Source of the DNA: Allonocardiopsis opalescens | GTDB lineage: Bacteria > Actinomycetota > Actinomycetes > Streptosporangiales > Streptosporangiaceae | Length of the DNA: 64,000 nucleotides | Assembly (NCBI RefSeq): GCF_003002095.1 | Contig: NZ_PVZC01000006.1 | Span: 372,001 to 436,000 of the forward strand | Reading direction: 5' to 3' | Shown: positions 8,254-17,639 of the stretch, piece by piece | How the letters are laid out: the number at the start of each line of letters is the position of its first letter | How positions within the stretch are numbered: the first letter of the stretch is position 1 | Notes under the pieces: model-generated | What the model was told of the DNA's origin: nothing | The model's input: the letters and a program-made list of their open reading frames with translations, nothing else | Database searches by the model: none | Position numbers and translations under genes: made by a program

Positions 8254-9750
8254 GTGTCCGCAGAGGTCATCTCGATCCTGGTCCTCATCGCCGTCTTCCT
8301 GATCGCCACCCTGCTGCCCGTGCACATGGGCGCGCTCGCGCTGGTCGCCGCCTTCCTGGTCGGCACCCTGGTGGTCGGGGAGTCCGCGGACGAGATCTTC
8401 GCCGGCTTCCCCGGCGACCTGTTCGTCATCCTCGTCGGCGTCACCTACCTGTTCGCCATCGCCAAGGACAACGGCACGGTGGACTGGCTGGTGCGCAAGG
8501 CGGTGTGGGCGGTGCGCGGCCGCATCGCGCTGATCCCCTGGGTCATGTTCGCGGTCACCTCCGCGCTGACCGCCGTGGGCGCCGTGGTGCCCGCCGCCGT
8601 GGCGATCATCGCGCCGATGGGCATGGGCTTCGCCGCCCGGTACCGGATCAACCCGGTGCTGATGGGCCTGTTCATCATCAACGGCGCCAGTGCGGGCGGC
8701 TTCTCCCCGATCAGCATCTTCGGCGGCATCACCAACGGCGTGGTGGAGCGCAACGGCCTGCCGGGCGACCCCGGACTGCTCTTCGCCGCCTCCTACGTGT
8801 TCAACGTCGTGCTGAGCGTGGTGGTGTTCTTCCTGTTCGGCGGGCACAGGCTGCTCGGCCGGCGCGAACTGGGCGAGCACGAGGCGGCCGAGGAGCCGGG
8901 CCGCACCCTGGTGGCCGAGCGCACCGTGGCGGCGGTCGGCGCCGACGCCGGCACGGCCGCGACGGAGTCCGGCGGCTCCGGCGGGCCCGCCCGGCCCGCG
9001 GCCGGCGGCGGCGCGGGCGGCCCCGGGGGCGCGGAGCCGGGCACCGGCCCGGACGCCCCCGGACCCTCCGCGTCCCAGGGCGCCGCCGTGCCGGCCCAGC
9101 GCTCCCCCGAGCCGGCCGGCGAGCGGGCCGGCGCGGACGGCGGCGAGCCCCGGCTCAACCCGATCCGCGGCCTCACCCTGGCCGGCATCCTGGCCCTCGC
9201 GGTCGGCGCCCTGTTCTTCGGTATCGACGTCGGCTTCATGGCGATCACGGTCGCCGTGGTGCTGGCGCTCGTCTCGCCGAAGTCCACCAAGGGCGCGGTC
9301 AGCGGCGTCGCCTGGCCGACCGTGCTGCTGATCTGCGGCATCGTCACCTACGTCAGCCTGATGGAGCGGATGGGCACCGTCACCTTCCTCGGCGACAGCG
9401 TCGCCTCCATCGGCGCTCCGCTGCTGGCCGCGCTGATCATCTGCGTGATCGGCGGCGCGGTGTCGGCCTTCGCCTCGACCACCGGCATCCTCGGCGCGCT
9501 GATCCCGCTGGCCGTGCCGTTCCTGCTCGGCGGCGACATCGGCGCCGTCGGCCTGATCACCGCGCTGGCGCTGTCGTCGTCGGTGGTGGACTCCTCGCCC
9601 TTCTCCACCAGCGGCGCGCTGGTGGTGGCCAATGCCGGCGACGCCGAGCGCGAGCAGGTGTTCAAGCGGCTGATGGCCTGGGGCTTCAGCATGATCGCGA
9701 TCGCGCCGCTGGTCACCTGGCTGGTGCTGGTCGTGCCCGGCTGGCTGTAG
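8254..9750 (+). CDS. MatC-type (SLC13-like) di/carboxylate transporter
   Basis: 498 residues from the GTG at 8254, which has GAGGGAG just upstream; the 46 codons before it in the same frame are Pro/Ala-rich and unlike the family. About twelve hydrophobic segments are split into two halves by a long low-complexity Gly/Ala/Pro linker (about residues 215-300). MatC-like proteins of the ion transporter superfamily import malonate or other dicarboxylates. The motif ASAGGFSPISIFGGI and the mirrored SSVVDSSPFSTSGALV are the paired substrate-loop regions. It is divergent from the aminotransferase/oxidase operon and presumably supplies that pathway. The long hydrophilic linker is unusual and probably cytoplasmic. 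Confidence 0.85.
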   Translation: MSAEVISILVLIAVFLIATLLPVHMGALALVAAFLVGTLVVGESADEIFAGFPGDLFVILVGVTYLFAIAKDNGTVDWLVRKAVWAVRGRIALIPWVMFAVTSALTAVGAVVPAAVAIIAPMGMGFAARYRINPVLMGLFIINGASAGGFSPISIFGGITNGVVERNGLPGDPGLLFAASYVFNVVLSVVVFFLFGGHRLLGRRELGEHEAAEEPGRTLVAERTVAAVGADAGTAATESGGSGGPARPAAGGGAGGPGGAEPGTGPDAPGPSASQGAAVPAQRSPEPAGERAGADGGEPRLNPIRGLTLAGILALAVGALFFGIDVGFMAITVAVVLALVSPKSTKGAVSGVAWPTVLLICGIVTYVSLMERMGTVTFLGDSVASIGAPLLAALIICVIGGAVSAFASTTGILGALIPLAVPFLLGGDIGAVGLITALALSSSVVDSSPFSTSGALVVANAGDAEREQVFKRLMAWGFSMIAIAPLVTWLVLVVPGWL

Positions 9751-9770
9751 CTGTGCCCGGGGGCGGGTGG

Positions 9771-9806
9771 CGTGCGGGGGCCGCGCCCGGCGGCGGTCCC
9801 CGCACG
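9771..9806. terminator. Bidirectional terminator hairpin
   Basis: 9-bp perfect stem CGTGCGGGG / CCCCGCACG between the convergent transporter and enoyl-CoA hydratase genes. Confidence 0.6.
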
Positions 9807-9818
9807 GCCCGCCCGGCC

Positions 9819-10643
9819 TCAGCGGCCGGTCCACTCCGGGCGCTCCTTGGCGACGAAGGCGCGCACGCCGGCCCGGAAGTCGTCGCTGCCGAAGGCCCGC
9901 GCCACGATGTCGTCGCCGTCGGGCAGCGAGGCCAGCCGCAGCCTGCGGTTGGCCTCCTTCGCCGCCCACATGGTCAGCGGCGCGTGGCGCAGCAGCCGGC
10001 CCACCGTCTCCTCCACCCGGCGGTCCAGTTCGGCGGGCGAGCACACCTCGGCGGCGAAGCCGGCCGCCCGCGCCTCCTCCGCGTCGAACATCCGGGCCCG
10101 CAGCAGCATGTCGAGGGCGCGGGCCGGGCCGAGGTGGTGGACCAGCAGCGAGTAGGTGTTCGTCGACAGGCAGTTGCCCAGCGTACGGGCGATGGGCACC
10201 CCGAACTGGGCGGTGGTGTCGGCGATGCGCAGGTCGCAGGCGGCCGCGACGGCCAGCCCGCCGCCCACGCAGTAGCCGCGCACCGCGGCGACCGTGGGCA
10301 CCCGCACCGCCTCCAGCCGGTTGATCACCTCCGAGATGCGCTTCTCGTAGGCGACGCCGTCGGCGCCGGTGGTGAAGTCGGCGAACTGGGCGATGTCGGT
10401 ACCGGCGATGAAGGCGCGGTCCCCCGCGCCGCGCAGCACCATCACCCGCACGCCGCCGGGCCCACCGCCGTCCCCGCCGGACGGTACCGCCTCGGCGTCG
10501 GCCCGCTCGCAGGCGGCGTACAGGCCGTCGTACATCGCGAAGCTCATCGCGTTGTGGGCGGCGGGCCGGTTGAAGGTGACCGTCAGCACCTGACCGTCCC
10601 GCTCGACCAGCAGCTCGCCGCCGTCCGCACCGTTCCCGCTCAT
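9819..10643 (-). CDS. Enoyl-CoA hydratase/isomerase family protein
   Basis: 274-residue crotonase-fold enzyme. The oxyanion-hole segments are RAFIAGTDIAQF and RGYCVGGGLAVAAACDLRIA. The start ATG overlaps the stop of the upstream CoA-transferase gene (ATGA), so the two proteins are translationally coupled and probably act on the same acyl group: activation by CoA transfer, then hydration or isomerisation. A glutamate or aspartate is not clearly visible at the two usual hydratase catalytic positions, so the exact reaction (hydration, racemisation, decarboxylation) is open. Confidence 0.85.
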   Translation of the reverse strand: MSGNGADGGELLVERDGQVLTVTFNRPAAHNAMSFAMYDGLYAACERADAEAVPSGGDGGGPGGVRVMVLRGAGDRAFIAGTDIAQFADFTTGADGVAYEKRISEVINRLEAVRVPTVAAVRGYCVGGGLAVAAACDLRIADTTAQFGVPIARTLGNCLSTNTYSLLVHHLGPARALDMLLRARMFDAEEARAAGFAAEVCSPAELDRRVEETVGRLLRHAPLTMWAAKEANRRLRLASLPDGDDIVARAFGSDDFRAGVRAFVAKERPEWTGR

Positions 10644-11872
10644 CCGCCGCCCTCCGTCGTTTCGGGTCCCGCCACCACACCGCGCGCCAGCAGCTCGGCC
10701 ACCTCGGCCCCGTCCAGTCCCAGCCCGGCCAGCAGCTCCGCCGTGTGCTCGCCCAGCCCGGGCCCGGCCGCACCGCGCCGCGCCGGGGTGGCCGAGAGCC
10801 GCACCGGCGAGCCGATCTGGCGCACCGCGCCCAGCTCCGGGTGCTCGGCGTCCCAGAAGAAGCCGCGTCCCGACAGGTGCGGATCGGTGAAGACCTGCGC
10901 GGTGGTGTTGATCGGCGCGCACGGCACCCCCGCCGCGTCCAGCGCGGCCACCAGGTCCTCGGTGCCGCGCCCGCGCGTGACGCACTCGATCGCCGGGATC
11001 AGCTCCGCGCGCAGTCCGTGGCGCTCGTGGGCCGTGCCGTAGCGCTCGTCGGCCAGCAGCCCCGGCAGGCCGAGCGCCTCGCACAGCCCGCGCCAGGTGT
11101 TGGGGGTGATCGCGCCGACGGTGAGCCAGCCGTCGGCGGTGCGCAGCGCCTGGTAGGGCGCTGAACTCTGGTGCGCGCTGCCCTGCGGGGTGCCGGACTC
11201 GCCGGTCACCCAGTACCGCGCCGCCTCCCAGATCGCCAGCGAGGTACCCGCCTCCAGCAGCGAGACGTCCACGTGCTGGCCGCGGCCGGTCCGCTCGCGG
11301 GCCCGCAGCGCGGCCAGCACGCCCAGCGCCACGTACAGGCCGCAGACCAGGTCGCACACTGGCACGCCGACCTTGGCGGGCTCGCCGCCGGGCGGGCCGG
11401 TGATGCTCATCAGCCCTGAGCGGGCCTGCGCCATGATGTCCAGGCCGGGCAGCGGCGCCAGCGGGCCGTCCTGCCCCCAGCCCGAGGCCGAGGCGTACAC
11501 CAGGTGCGGATGGCTGGCGGCGAGGTCGTCGTAGCCCAGGCCGAGGCGGGCCATCGCCCCGGGCCGCAGGTTCTCCACCAGCACGTCGGCGCCGTCCAGC
11601 AGCCGCCGCAGCAGCCGCGCGCCGCCGGGCGCCTTCAGGTCCAGCGCCAGCGAGCGCTTGTTCCGGTTCAGCCGCAGGTAGGGCGAGCTGTGCCCCTCCA
11701 GGAACGGGCCGACGGCGCGCACCGGGTCGGGGCCCTTGGGGTTCTCCACCTTGACCACGTCGGCGCCGAGGTCGGCCAGCTGCATGGTGGCGAACGGCGC
11801 CGCCATGAAGGCGCCGACCTCCACCACGCGCACGCCCCGCAGCGGCGGCGTGTCGGGTCGCTCCGCCGGCAT
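10640..11872 (-). CDS. Family III (CaiB/BaiF) CoA-transferase
   Basis: 410 residues. The ATG at 11872 has GGAGG 5 nt upstream and is preferred over the GTG two codons earlier, which overlaps that site. Family features: GVRVVEVGAFMAAPFATMQLADLGADVVKVE at the N-terminus (core in 14-30), SLALDLKAPGGARLL, VENLRPGAMARLGLGYDDL and the catalytic-aspartate region PGLDIMAQARSGLM. Class III transferases move CoA between carboxylic acids (formate/oxalate, carnitine, bile acids, succinate/mesaconate types). It is first gene of a two-gene operon with an enoyl-CoA hydratase. Substrate unknown. Confidence 0.88.
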   Translation of the reverse strand: MPAERPDTPPLRGVRVVEVGAFMAAPFATMQLADLGADVVKVENPKGPDPVRAVGPFLEGHSSPYLRLNRNKRSLALDLKAPGGARLLRRLLDGADVLVENLRPGAMARLGLGYDDLAASHPHLVYASASGWGQDGPLAPLPGLDIMAQARSGLMSITGPPGGEPAKVGVPVCDLVCGLYVALGVLAALRARERTGRGQHVDVSLLEAGTSLAIWEAARYWVTGESGTPQGSAHQSSAPYQALRTADGWLTVGAITPNTWRGLCEALGLPGLLADERYGTAHERHGLRAELIPAIECVTRGRGTEDLVAALDAAGVPCAPINTTAQVFTDPHLSGRGFFWDAEHPELGAVRQIGSPVRLSATPARRGAAGPGLGEHTAELLAGLGLDGAEVAELLARGVVAGPETTEGGG

Positions 11873-12013
11873 GGCCACCTCCCCCGCCCGTGCCGGGCCC
11901 GGCGCGGGCGGTCCGGCGCGAGTGATCAGCTGTGTCTACAGCCGACAATAGACCGGGTCACCGGCACCCTGGGTCACCGGCTCCCCACTCCGGGCAGCGG
12001 CGGGGGCGGCCCC

Positions 12014-12892
12014 CTACTTGAGCAGGCGCGACATCCGCCGGTCGGCCAGGACCGCGCCGCCGGTCTGGCAGGTGGGGCAGTACTGGAGCGCGGAGTCGGC
12101 GTAGACGACCTCGCGCACGGTGTCGCCGCAGACCGGGCAGGGCTGCCCGGCCCGGCCGTGCACCCGCATCCCGGCCCGCTTCTCCCGCTTCAGCCCGCCC
12201 GCGTCGGCGGCCAGCGCGCGGCGCACCGCCTCGCCCAGCGTCTCGCGCATCGCCCGGTACAGCTCCCCGACCCGCCGCTCGTCCAGCGTCGCGGCCACGG
12301 CGAAGGGCGAGATCCGGGCGGCGTGCAGCACCTCGTCGGAGTAGGCGTTGCCGATCCCGGCGATGGTGTGCTGGTCGCGCAGCAGCCGCTTGATCCGGGA
12401 GCGCCTGCCGCGCAGGATCGCGGCCAGCACCTGCTCGGTGAAGTCCTCGGCGAGAGGGTCGGGGCCGAGCCCGGCGACGCCCGGCACCTCCTCGGGTGCG
12501 CGCACCACGTAGAGGGCCAGCCGCTTGACGGAGCCCGTCTCGGTCAGGTCGAACCCGGGCGCCCGGCCGTCGTCCCCGGGCGCGAAGCGGACCCGGGCCG
12601 CCGGCGGCCCCTTGCCGGGGCGCGGCGGGCGGGCGTCGGAGAGGTCGTCGCGCCAGCGCAGCCAGCCGCCCTTCGCCAGGTGCACCACCAGGTGGAGGCC
12701 GTCGCACTCCAGGTCCAGGAACTTGCCATGGCGCCCCGCGCCGGTGACGGCCAGCCCGCCCAGGGCGCCCACCGGCGGGTCGACGGTCTTCAGCGCCGGG
12801 AAGGCGGCCACGTCGACGCCCGCCACGGTCCGACCGACGGCCCTGCGGCGCAGCAGTTCGGCGAGCGCTTCGACTTCTGGCAGCTCAGGCAC
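12014..12892 (-). CDS. Fpg/Nei family DNA glycosylase/AP lyase
   Basis: 292 residues, DNA base-excision repair. The mature N-terminus MPELPEVE provides the catalytic proline-2 and glutamate-3. The helix-two-turn-helix motif is IAGIGNAYSDEVLHAARISP, and the C-terminal zinc finger uses four cysteines (CPVCG ... CPTCQ). Actinobacteria carry several paralogues. The finger ends in CPTCQTGG, so it is probably a Nei-like or atypical Fpg paralogue that may recognise oxidised pyrimidines or other lesions. The gene stands alone. Confidence 0.92.
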   Translation of the reverse strand: MPELPEVEALAELLRRRAVGRTVAGVDVAAFPALKTVDPPVGALGGLAVTGAGRHGKFLDLECDGLHLVVHLAKGGWLRWRDDLSDARPPRPGKGPPAARVRFAPGDDGRAPGFDLTETGSVKRLALYVVRAPEEVPGVAGLGPDPLAEDFTEQVLAAILRGRRSRIKRLLRDQHTIAGIGNAYSDEVLHAARISPFAVAATLDERRVGELYRAMRETLGEAVRRALAADAGGLKREKRAGMRVHGRAGQPCPVCGDTVREVVYADSALQYCPTCQTGGAVLADRRMSRLLK

Positions 12893-12977
12893 TGTTTCAG
12901 CCTAACTCCGCGGCGGGCGCGAGCCCGGGAACACGGCGGCCGCCCGGGGCGGTGCGCCCCGGACGGCTGCGTGCGGC

Positions 12978-13004
12978 GGGCCCCGCCCGGCTCGGGCGGG
13001 GCCC
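12978..13004. terminator. Perfect 12-bp GC hairpin
   Basis: GGGCCCCGCCCG (12978-12989), loop GCT, exact complement at 12993-13004. It lies downstream of the small secreted-protein gene (minus strand) and upstream of the glycosylase start. Confidence 0.7.
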
Positions 13005-13124
13005 CTTCGGATGACGGCACCCTTCGACATCACCGGCACCCGGTGCTGCTATCGCTCGGCGGCTCCCCCGGCCTCGCGCCGGGGCCCCGCCATCAGCCGG
13101 TCAGGCCCGGCCGGCCACGGGTAC

Positions 13125-13382
13125 TCAGTAGATGGCGTTGAAGTCGTTGTGGAAGCCAGCGCTCTCGCTGGTCGCCCACTCGGTGGACTGGAAGTAGAAC
13201 GCAACTCCGTCTTCGGCATTGCCGTACGACACAATCGTCTGGTTCACCGCGTACTCGGGGCCCACCACGCCGAGCTCATGCGCGTGCAGAGCATCGGCCG
13301 ACGCCATGCCCTGCGCGGCGAACACGAGGGCGGGCGTGGCGGCGGCCGTGATCGCGAACCGGCGCAGCATCGACTTCATCAT
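13125..13382 (-). CDS. Small secreted protein of unknown function
   Basis: 85 residues. Two adjacent ATGs (13382, 13379) follow GGGGGAAG; the longer in-frame extension has no ribosome site and looks non-coding. An Arg-containing start and hydrophobic stretch FAITAAATPALVFAAQGMASADA form a Sec signal peptide with cleavage near ASA-DA. The mature part is about 57 residues with aromatic clusters (VAFYFQS, FHNDFNAIY) and no cysteine. I do not recognise a family. Upstream is a 289-bp region containing a lower-GC stretch (13490-13525) that probably carries its promoter. Confidence 0.7.
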   Translation of the reverse strand: MMKSMLRRFAITAAATPALVFAAQGMASADALHAHELGVVGPEYAVNQTIVSYGNAEDGVAFYFQSTEWATSESAGFHNDFNAIY

Positions 13383-13671
13383 CTTCTGCTTCCCCCTTGG
13401 CTGTACCGCTCGTAGGCGGTTGCGGGCGACCCGGACCGTGCTGGTCACGGCCCCGTCGGCCACCGAGCGGGCCATTACCCGAGATCTCTCATCACTCTCC
13501 GTAAATGAATAATTACGCAGTCCACCTTGTGGTCATGAGAAGCGGTCCGGCTCACGCCCGCGCCGTCGCCGCGCCCGTCGTCCGGTTCAGGCCGCTTTGG
13601 CCGCGCGGCGCACGGGCGGCCCGCCGCGCGGCTAAGGTGATCGCCGCAGCCGACCACCGGGGAGCCAGGCC

Positions 13672-14304
13672 GTGGAGTTCCGCAAGAAGACCAGCACGAT
13701 CATGTTCGGCGGCCTGGGCCTGGCCCTGCTCGGCGCGCTCGGCACCGCCCTGCTCATCGGCTGGCTGGTGCAGGGCGGCACACTGCCGATCATCCTGTTC
13801 GGCGCGCCGCTGGTCCTGCTGGCCGGCCTGGGCGTGGCCGCCTATGGGCTGATCCCGTTCCGGCTCCGCATCGACCAGCACGGCGTGACCACCCGGCACG
13901 CGCCTGAGGGCCTGAACACCTTCGTGCCGTGGACCGGCATCGCCGCGATCACCATCGAGCGCAAGCCGGGCGACGCCGAGAGCCTGGCCCCCTATGTGGT
14001 GCTGTGGCCGCACCCGGGCACCCACCTGGGCGCCGAGCCCTCCTTCCACCGCGACGGACGCCCGGCCTACCTGCTCGGCCAGCTCGACGAGATCAAGGAG
14101 TCCGAGCAGCAGGTCCGGCAGGCGCTCGCCCACTTCGGCGCCCAGCGTCCGCACGGCTACCCGCCCGCGCAGCCGCCCCACCACGCCCCGCCGAGGCAGC
14201 CCCACCCCGGCACCCCCGCCCCCTCCGCGCACGGGCCCCGGCCGTACCCGGGCGGGCCGTATCCGCCGCAGCAGCCGTACGGCCGCCCCGGCCCGGGACG
14301 CTAG
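13672..14304 (+). CDS. Membrane protein with PH-like domain and Pro-rich tail
   Basis: 210 residues from GTG at 13672 with GGGGAG upstream. Two transmembrane helices (about 9-32 and 38-58) are followed by a region resembling the bacterial PH/DUF58-adjacent beta domain (FRLRIDQHGVTTRHAPEG, FVPWTGIAAITIER). The last 55 residues are a low-complexity Pro/His/Gly/Tyr tail (repeated PP, HP, PY). Actinobacterial proteins of this plan are common and uncharacterised. It ends 176 bp before the cellulase and is separated by the CelR operator. Confidence 0.72.
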   Translation: MEFRKKTSTIMFGGLGLALLGALGTALLIGWLVQGGTLPIILFGAPLVLLAGLGVAAYGLIPFRLRIDQHGVTTRHAPEGLNTFVPWTGIAAITIERKPGDAESLAPYVVLWPHPGTHLGAEPSFHRDGRPAYLLGQLDEIKESEQQVRQALAHFGAQRPHGYPPAQPPHHAPPRQPHPGTPAPSAHGPRPYPGGPYPPQQPYGRPGPGR

Positions 14305-14368
14305 CGCGGCGGCACGAGCGCCGCCGGTGGAGCGGCTCGGCACGTCCGTCCGGCCGGGACGGAACCCA

Positions 14369-14397
14369 TTGACAGACCAGAAACGCACTGTCAACAT
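14369..14397 (+). promoter_or_regulatory. Probable promoter of the GH9 cellulase gene
   Basis: A consensus -35 TTGACA at 14369-14374, 17-bp spacing and a weak -10 CAACAT at 14392-14397. TTGACAG (14369) and CTGTCAA (14388) also form a 7-bp inverted repeat. The CelR operator begins 7 bp after the -10. Confidence 0.55.
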
Positions 14398-14404
14398 CCC
14401 GTAC

Positions 14405-14424
14405 ATGTGGGAGCGCTCCCACAT
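14405..14424. promoter_or_regulatory. CelR operator (TGGGAGCGCTCCCA)
   Basis: The 14-bp core at 14408-14421 is identical to the established Thermobifida fusca CelR site, which is released in the presence of cellobiose. Here the palindrome extends to a perfect 20 bp, ATGTGGGAGCGCTCCCACAT. It sits between the predicted promoter and the cellulase start, where a LacI-family repressor would block transcription. Confidence 0.92.
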
Positions 14425-14480
14425 AGCGAGCCCCTTCACTCCGCGGCGCCCCCACGCCGCGTTCCCCCGGAAGGACTCCC

Positions 14481-17093
14481 GTGACCCGACCAACCCGCAC
14501 CAGGGCGACGGCCGTCGGCGCGACCGGAATCGCCGCGGCGCTCACCCTCGCCGGCCTGGGCGCGCTGCCCGCGCTGGCCGACGAGGCACCCGAACAGATC
14601 GTCAACGGCGGCTTCGACAGCGGCACCGCGCCGTGGTGGTGGACCCCCACCACCGAGGGCGCGGTCGTCGACGGCCGCCTGTGCGCCGACGTGCCCGCCG
14701 GCACCCTCAACGCCTGGGACGTCATCATCGGCCAGGACGACGTGCCGCTGGTGGCCGGCGAGTCGTACACCTTCGGCTTCACCGCCTCGGCCACCACCGA
14801 CGTCGCCGTACGCGCGCTGATCCAGGAGCCGGTGGAGCCCTGGGCCACCCAGATCGACGAGAGGCCGCAGCTCACCGCGGAGGCGACGGCCTTCGAGTAC
14901 GTCTTCACCGCCAGTGCCGACATGGAGGACGCGCAGGTCGCCTTCCAGATCGGCGGCGCCGAGGAGGCGTGGACCTTCTGCCTGGACGACGTCACCCTCC
15001 AGGGCGGCGCCGAGCCGCCGCCCCCGTACGAGCCCGACACGGGCCCGCGGGTGCGGGTCAACCAGGTGGGCTACCTGCCCGACGGCCCCAAGGGCGCGAC
15101 CGTGGTCACCGAGGCGACCGAGGCGCTGCCGTGGGAGCTGGCCGACGCCTCGGGCGCGGTCGTGGCCGAGGGCCAGACCGTGCCGCAGGGCGTGGACCCC
15201 AGCTCGGCGCAGAACGTGCACACCATCGACTTCAGCGCCTACACCACGCCCGGCGAGGGCTACACGCTGACGGCCGACGGGGAGACGAGCCACCCCTTCG
15301 ACCTGTCCGGCGAGGCCTACCAGGACCTGCGGGTCGACTCGCTGTCCTTCTACTACCCGCAGCGCAGCGGCATCGAGATCGACGACGCCATCGCGCCGGG
15401 CTACGGCCGCCCGGCCGGCCACGTCGGCGTGGCGCCCAACCAGGGCGACACCGAGGTGCCGTGCGCACCGGGCTCGGGCTGCGACTACTCCCTGGACGTC
15501 TCCGGCGGCTGGTACGACGCGGGCGACCACGGCAAGTACGTGGTCAACGGCGGCATCTCGGCGGCGCAGCTGATGGGCATCTACGAGCGCAGCACCCACG
15601 CGCCGACGGCAGACGAGGGCGCGCTGGACGACGGCACGCTGCGGCTGCCCGAGACCGGCAACGACGTGCCCGACGTGCTGGACGAGGCGCGCTGGGAGAT
15701 GGAGTTCCTGCTCAGCATGCAGGTGCCCGACGGCGAGCCGCTGGCCGGCATGGCCCACCACAAGATGCACGACGCCGAGTGGACCGGCCTGCCGCTGCTG
15801 CCGCACGAGGACCCGCAGCCGCGCTACCTGCAGCCCCCGTCCACGGCCGCGACGCTGAACCTGGCCGCGGCGGGCGCGCAGTGCGCGCGGGTCTTCGAGC
15901 CCTTCGACGCCGGATTCGCCGCCGAGTGCCTGTCGGCGGCCGAGGAGGCGTGGGCGGCGGCCGTCGCCAACCCCGACGTCATCGCGCCCAACACCGGCGT
16001 GGGCGGCGGCGCCTACAGCGACCCCAATGTCGAGGACGAGTTCTACTGGGCGGCGGCGGAGCTGTTCCTGGCCACCGGCGCGCAGGAGTACCAGGACGCG
16101 GTGACGGACTCGCCGCTGCACACCGACCCGGACATCTTCCGCCCCGAGGGCTTCGACTGGGGCTGGACCGCCCCGCTCGGCCGGCTCGACCTGGCCACGG
16201 TCGACAGCGAGCTGCCCGGCCGTGACCAGGTGCGCGCCTCGGTGCTCGCCGCGGCGGACGACTACCTGGCCACCGTGGCGGCGCACCCCTACGGCTCGCC
16301 GTACGCGCCGAGCGACGGCGTGTACGCCTGGGGCTCCAACAACCTGCTGCTGAACAACCTCGTGGTGGTGGCCACCGCCTTCGACATCAGCGGCGAGGAG
16401 GAGTACCGGGACGGCGTGCTGGCGGGCGTGGACTACGTGTTCGGCCGCAACGCGCTCAACCAGTCCTATGTGACCGGCTACGGCGAGAACGCCGCGGAGA
16501 ACCAGCACAGCCGCTGGTACGCCAACCAGCTGGACGCCTCGCTGCCCAACCCGCCGGCCGGCACCCTGTCGGGCGGCCCGAACTCCCAGACCGGAACCTG
16601 GGACCCGGTGGCCCAGGAGAACCTGGCCGGCTGCGCGCCCCAGTTCTGCTACATCGACGACATCGGCTCCTGGGCGACCAACGAGCTGACGATCAACTGG
16701 AACGCGCCGCTGGCCTGGGTCACCTCCTTCGTCGCCGACCAGGTCGACGAGGACGGCGGCCCGGTCGACCCGCCGACGGGCGCCTGCACCGTCGCCTACG
16801 CGGCGCAGACCTGGCCGGGCGGCTTCACCGCCCAGGTGCGGGTGGAGAACACCGGTGACGAGCCCGTCGACGGCTGGACCGTCGGCTGGACCTGGCCGGG
16901 CACCCAGCGCTTCGGCCACGGCTGGAACGCGCGGTTCACCCACGACGGCGCGAGCGTCACGGCGTCCAACCTGGACTGGAACCGCAGGATCGCGCCGGGC
17001 GGGTCGATCTCCTTCGGCCTGAACGGCACGGCGACCGGCACCGCGCATCCGGTACCGGAGTCCTTCACCCTCAACGGGGTGCGGTGCGAGTAG
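14481..17093 (+). CDS. Secreted family 9 cellulase (CBM4/9 - Ig - GH9 - CBM2)
   Basis: 870 residues, start GTG with AAGGA upstream. Order: signal peptide (1-33, cleavage after ALA), N-terminal carbohydrate-binding module of CBM4/9 type (about 36-180), Ig-like CelD_N domain (about 190-275), GH9 catalytic domain (about 280-750) and CBM2 cellulose-binding module (about 767-870) after an acidic Pro linker. [16 protein letters not shown] (about 338-353) contains the catalytic base/nucleophile aspartates, and the proton-donor glutamate is in [12 protein letters not shown] (about 733). The modular order matches Thermobifida Cel9B, a non-processive endoglucanase. No family CBM3c is present, arguing against a processive Cel9A-type enzyme. 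Controlled by CelR; celR itself is not in this window. Confidence 0.95.
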   Translation: MTRPTRTRATAVGATGIAAALTLAGLGALPALADEAPEQIVNGGFDSGTAPWWWTPTTEGAVVDGRLCADVPAGTLNAWDVIIGQDDVPLVAGESYTFGFTASATTDVAVRALIQEPVEPWATQIDERPQLTAEATAFEYVFTASADMEDAQVAFQIGGAEEAWTFCLDDVTLQGGAEPPPPYEPDTGPRVRVNQVGYLPDGPKGATVVTEATEALPWELADASGAVVAEGQTVPQGVDPSSAQNVHTIDFSAYTTPGEGYTLTADGETSHPFDLSGEAYQDLRVDSLSFYYPQRSGIEIDDAIAPGYGRPAGHVGVAPNQGDTEVPCAPGSGCDYSLDVSGGWYDAGDHGKYVVNGGISAAQLMGIYERSTHAPTADEGALDDGTLRLPETGNDVPDVLDEARWEMEFLLSMQVPDGEPLAGMAHHKMHDAEWTGLPLLPHEDPQPRYLQPPSTAATLNLAAAGAQCARVFEPFDAGFAAECLSAAEEAWAAAVANPDVIAPNTGVGGGAYSDPNVEDEFYWAAAELFLATGAQEYQDAVTDSPLHTDPDIFRPEGFDWGWTAPLGRLDLATVDSELPGRDQVRASVLAAADDYLATVAAHPYGSPYAPSDGVYAWGSNNLLLNNLVVVATAFDISGEEEYRDGVLAGVDYVFGRNALNQSYVTGYGENAAENQHSRWYANQLDASLPNPPAGTLSGGPNSQTGTWDPVAQENLAGCAPQFCYIDDIGSWATNELTINWNAPLAWVTSFVADQVDEDGGPVDPPTGACTVAYAAQTWPGGFTAQVRVENTGDEPVDGWTVGWTWPGTQRFGHGWNARFTHDGASVTASNLDWNRRIAPGGSISFGLNGTATGTAHPVPESFTLNGVRCE

Positions 17094-17100
17094 TCCGGGT

Positions 17101-17129
17101 GCCGGGCGGCGGCCGCGCCGCCGCCCGGC
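17101..17129. terminator. First of two tandem hairpins after the cellulase gene
   Basis: Perfect 13-bp stem (17101-17113 with 17117-17129), 3-nt loop, 7 bp after the cellulase stop codon. Confidence 0.75.
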
Positions 17130-17140
17130 CCTCGTGAGCC

Positions 17141-17176
17141 GGGGCCGGGGCGGTGTACGGGCACCGCCCCGGCCCC
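17141..17176. terminator. Second hairpin, serving both converging genes
   Basis: Perfect 15-bp stem (17141-17155 with 17162-17176), 6-nt loop, between the cellulase and the ANTAR gene. Followed by TTC on the plus side. Confidence 0.75.
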
Positions 17177-17189
17177 TTCGCGCGGGCGC

Positions 17190-17639
17190 TCAGCGCTCGG
17201 TGCGGGCCGGCGGAGCCGTGCGGGGGCCTCCGCCGGACGCCGAGCCGGCCGCGGCCGGCTCGCGCCGCGGCGCGGGCGCGGCGTCGCGGCGGGTGGTCCA
17301 CAGCTCGCGCAGCACGGCGTGCCGGGTGCGGCTGGGCACGGTGCCGGGCGAGGCGCGGGTGATCACGTCGATGATGTGGCCGGCGATGTCGCGGGCCTTG
17401 GTGTTGGTGGCCTGCGAGGACCGGACGATGGTCTGCCAGGCGGCCTCGGCGTCGCAGCCGCAGGCCAGCATGACCATCCCCTTGGCCCGCTCGATGACGC
17501 CCTGCGACGCCAGCGCCGCGGTGGCGTGGTCGAGTTCGGCGCGCAGCCGGGCGACCTCGGCCGACAGGCTCTCCACGGCGTGTGCGGTGTCCTCCAGGCC
17601 GGCGCGGCCGGTGCGACCCTCTCCTCCGTTCGCCCACAT
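17190..17639 (-). CDS. ANTAR-domain RNA-binding antitermination regulator
   Basis: 149 residues from the ATG at 17639, 6 nt after a GGGGGGA ribosome site; the frame is open upstream but lacks a better start. A coiled coil (VESLSAEVARLRAELDHATAALAS) precedes a typical ANTAR three-helix domain: VIERAKGMVMLACGCDAEAAWQTIVRSSQATNTKARDIAG (split here as helices 1-3). ANTAR domains bind paired hexaloop stems in mRNA leaders and prevent termination. No GAF or receiver domain is attached, unlike most actinobacterial relatives, so its signal input is unknown. The C-terminal 45 residues are low-complexity Ala/Arg/Pro. Confidence 0.88.
   Translation of the reverse strand: MWANGGEGRTGRAGLEDTAHAVESLSAEVARLRAELDHATAALASQGVIERAKGMVMLACGCDAEAAWQTIVRSSQATNTKARDIAGHIIDVITRASPGTVPSRTRHAVLRELWTTRRDAAPAPRREPAAAGSASGGGPRTAPPARTER

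Noticed and set aside
9819-11948. Single long frame spanning the hydratase and the CoA-transferase region
   Set aside because: Only the part from 10643 downward encodes the hydratase; the remainder is out of frame with the real CoA-transferase gene, which has its own ribosome site.
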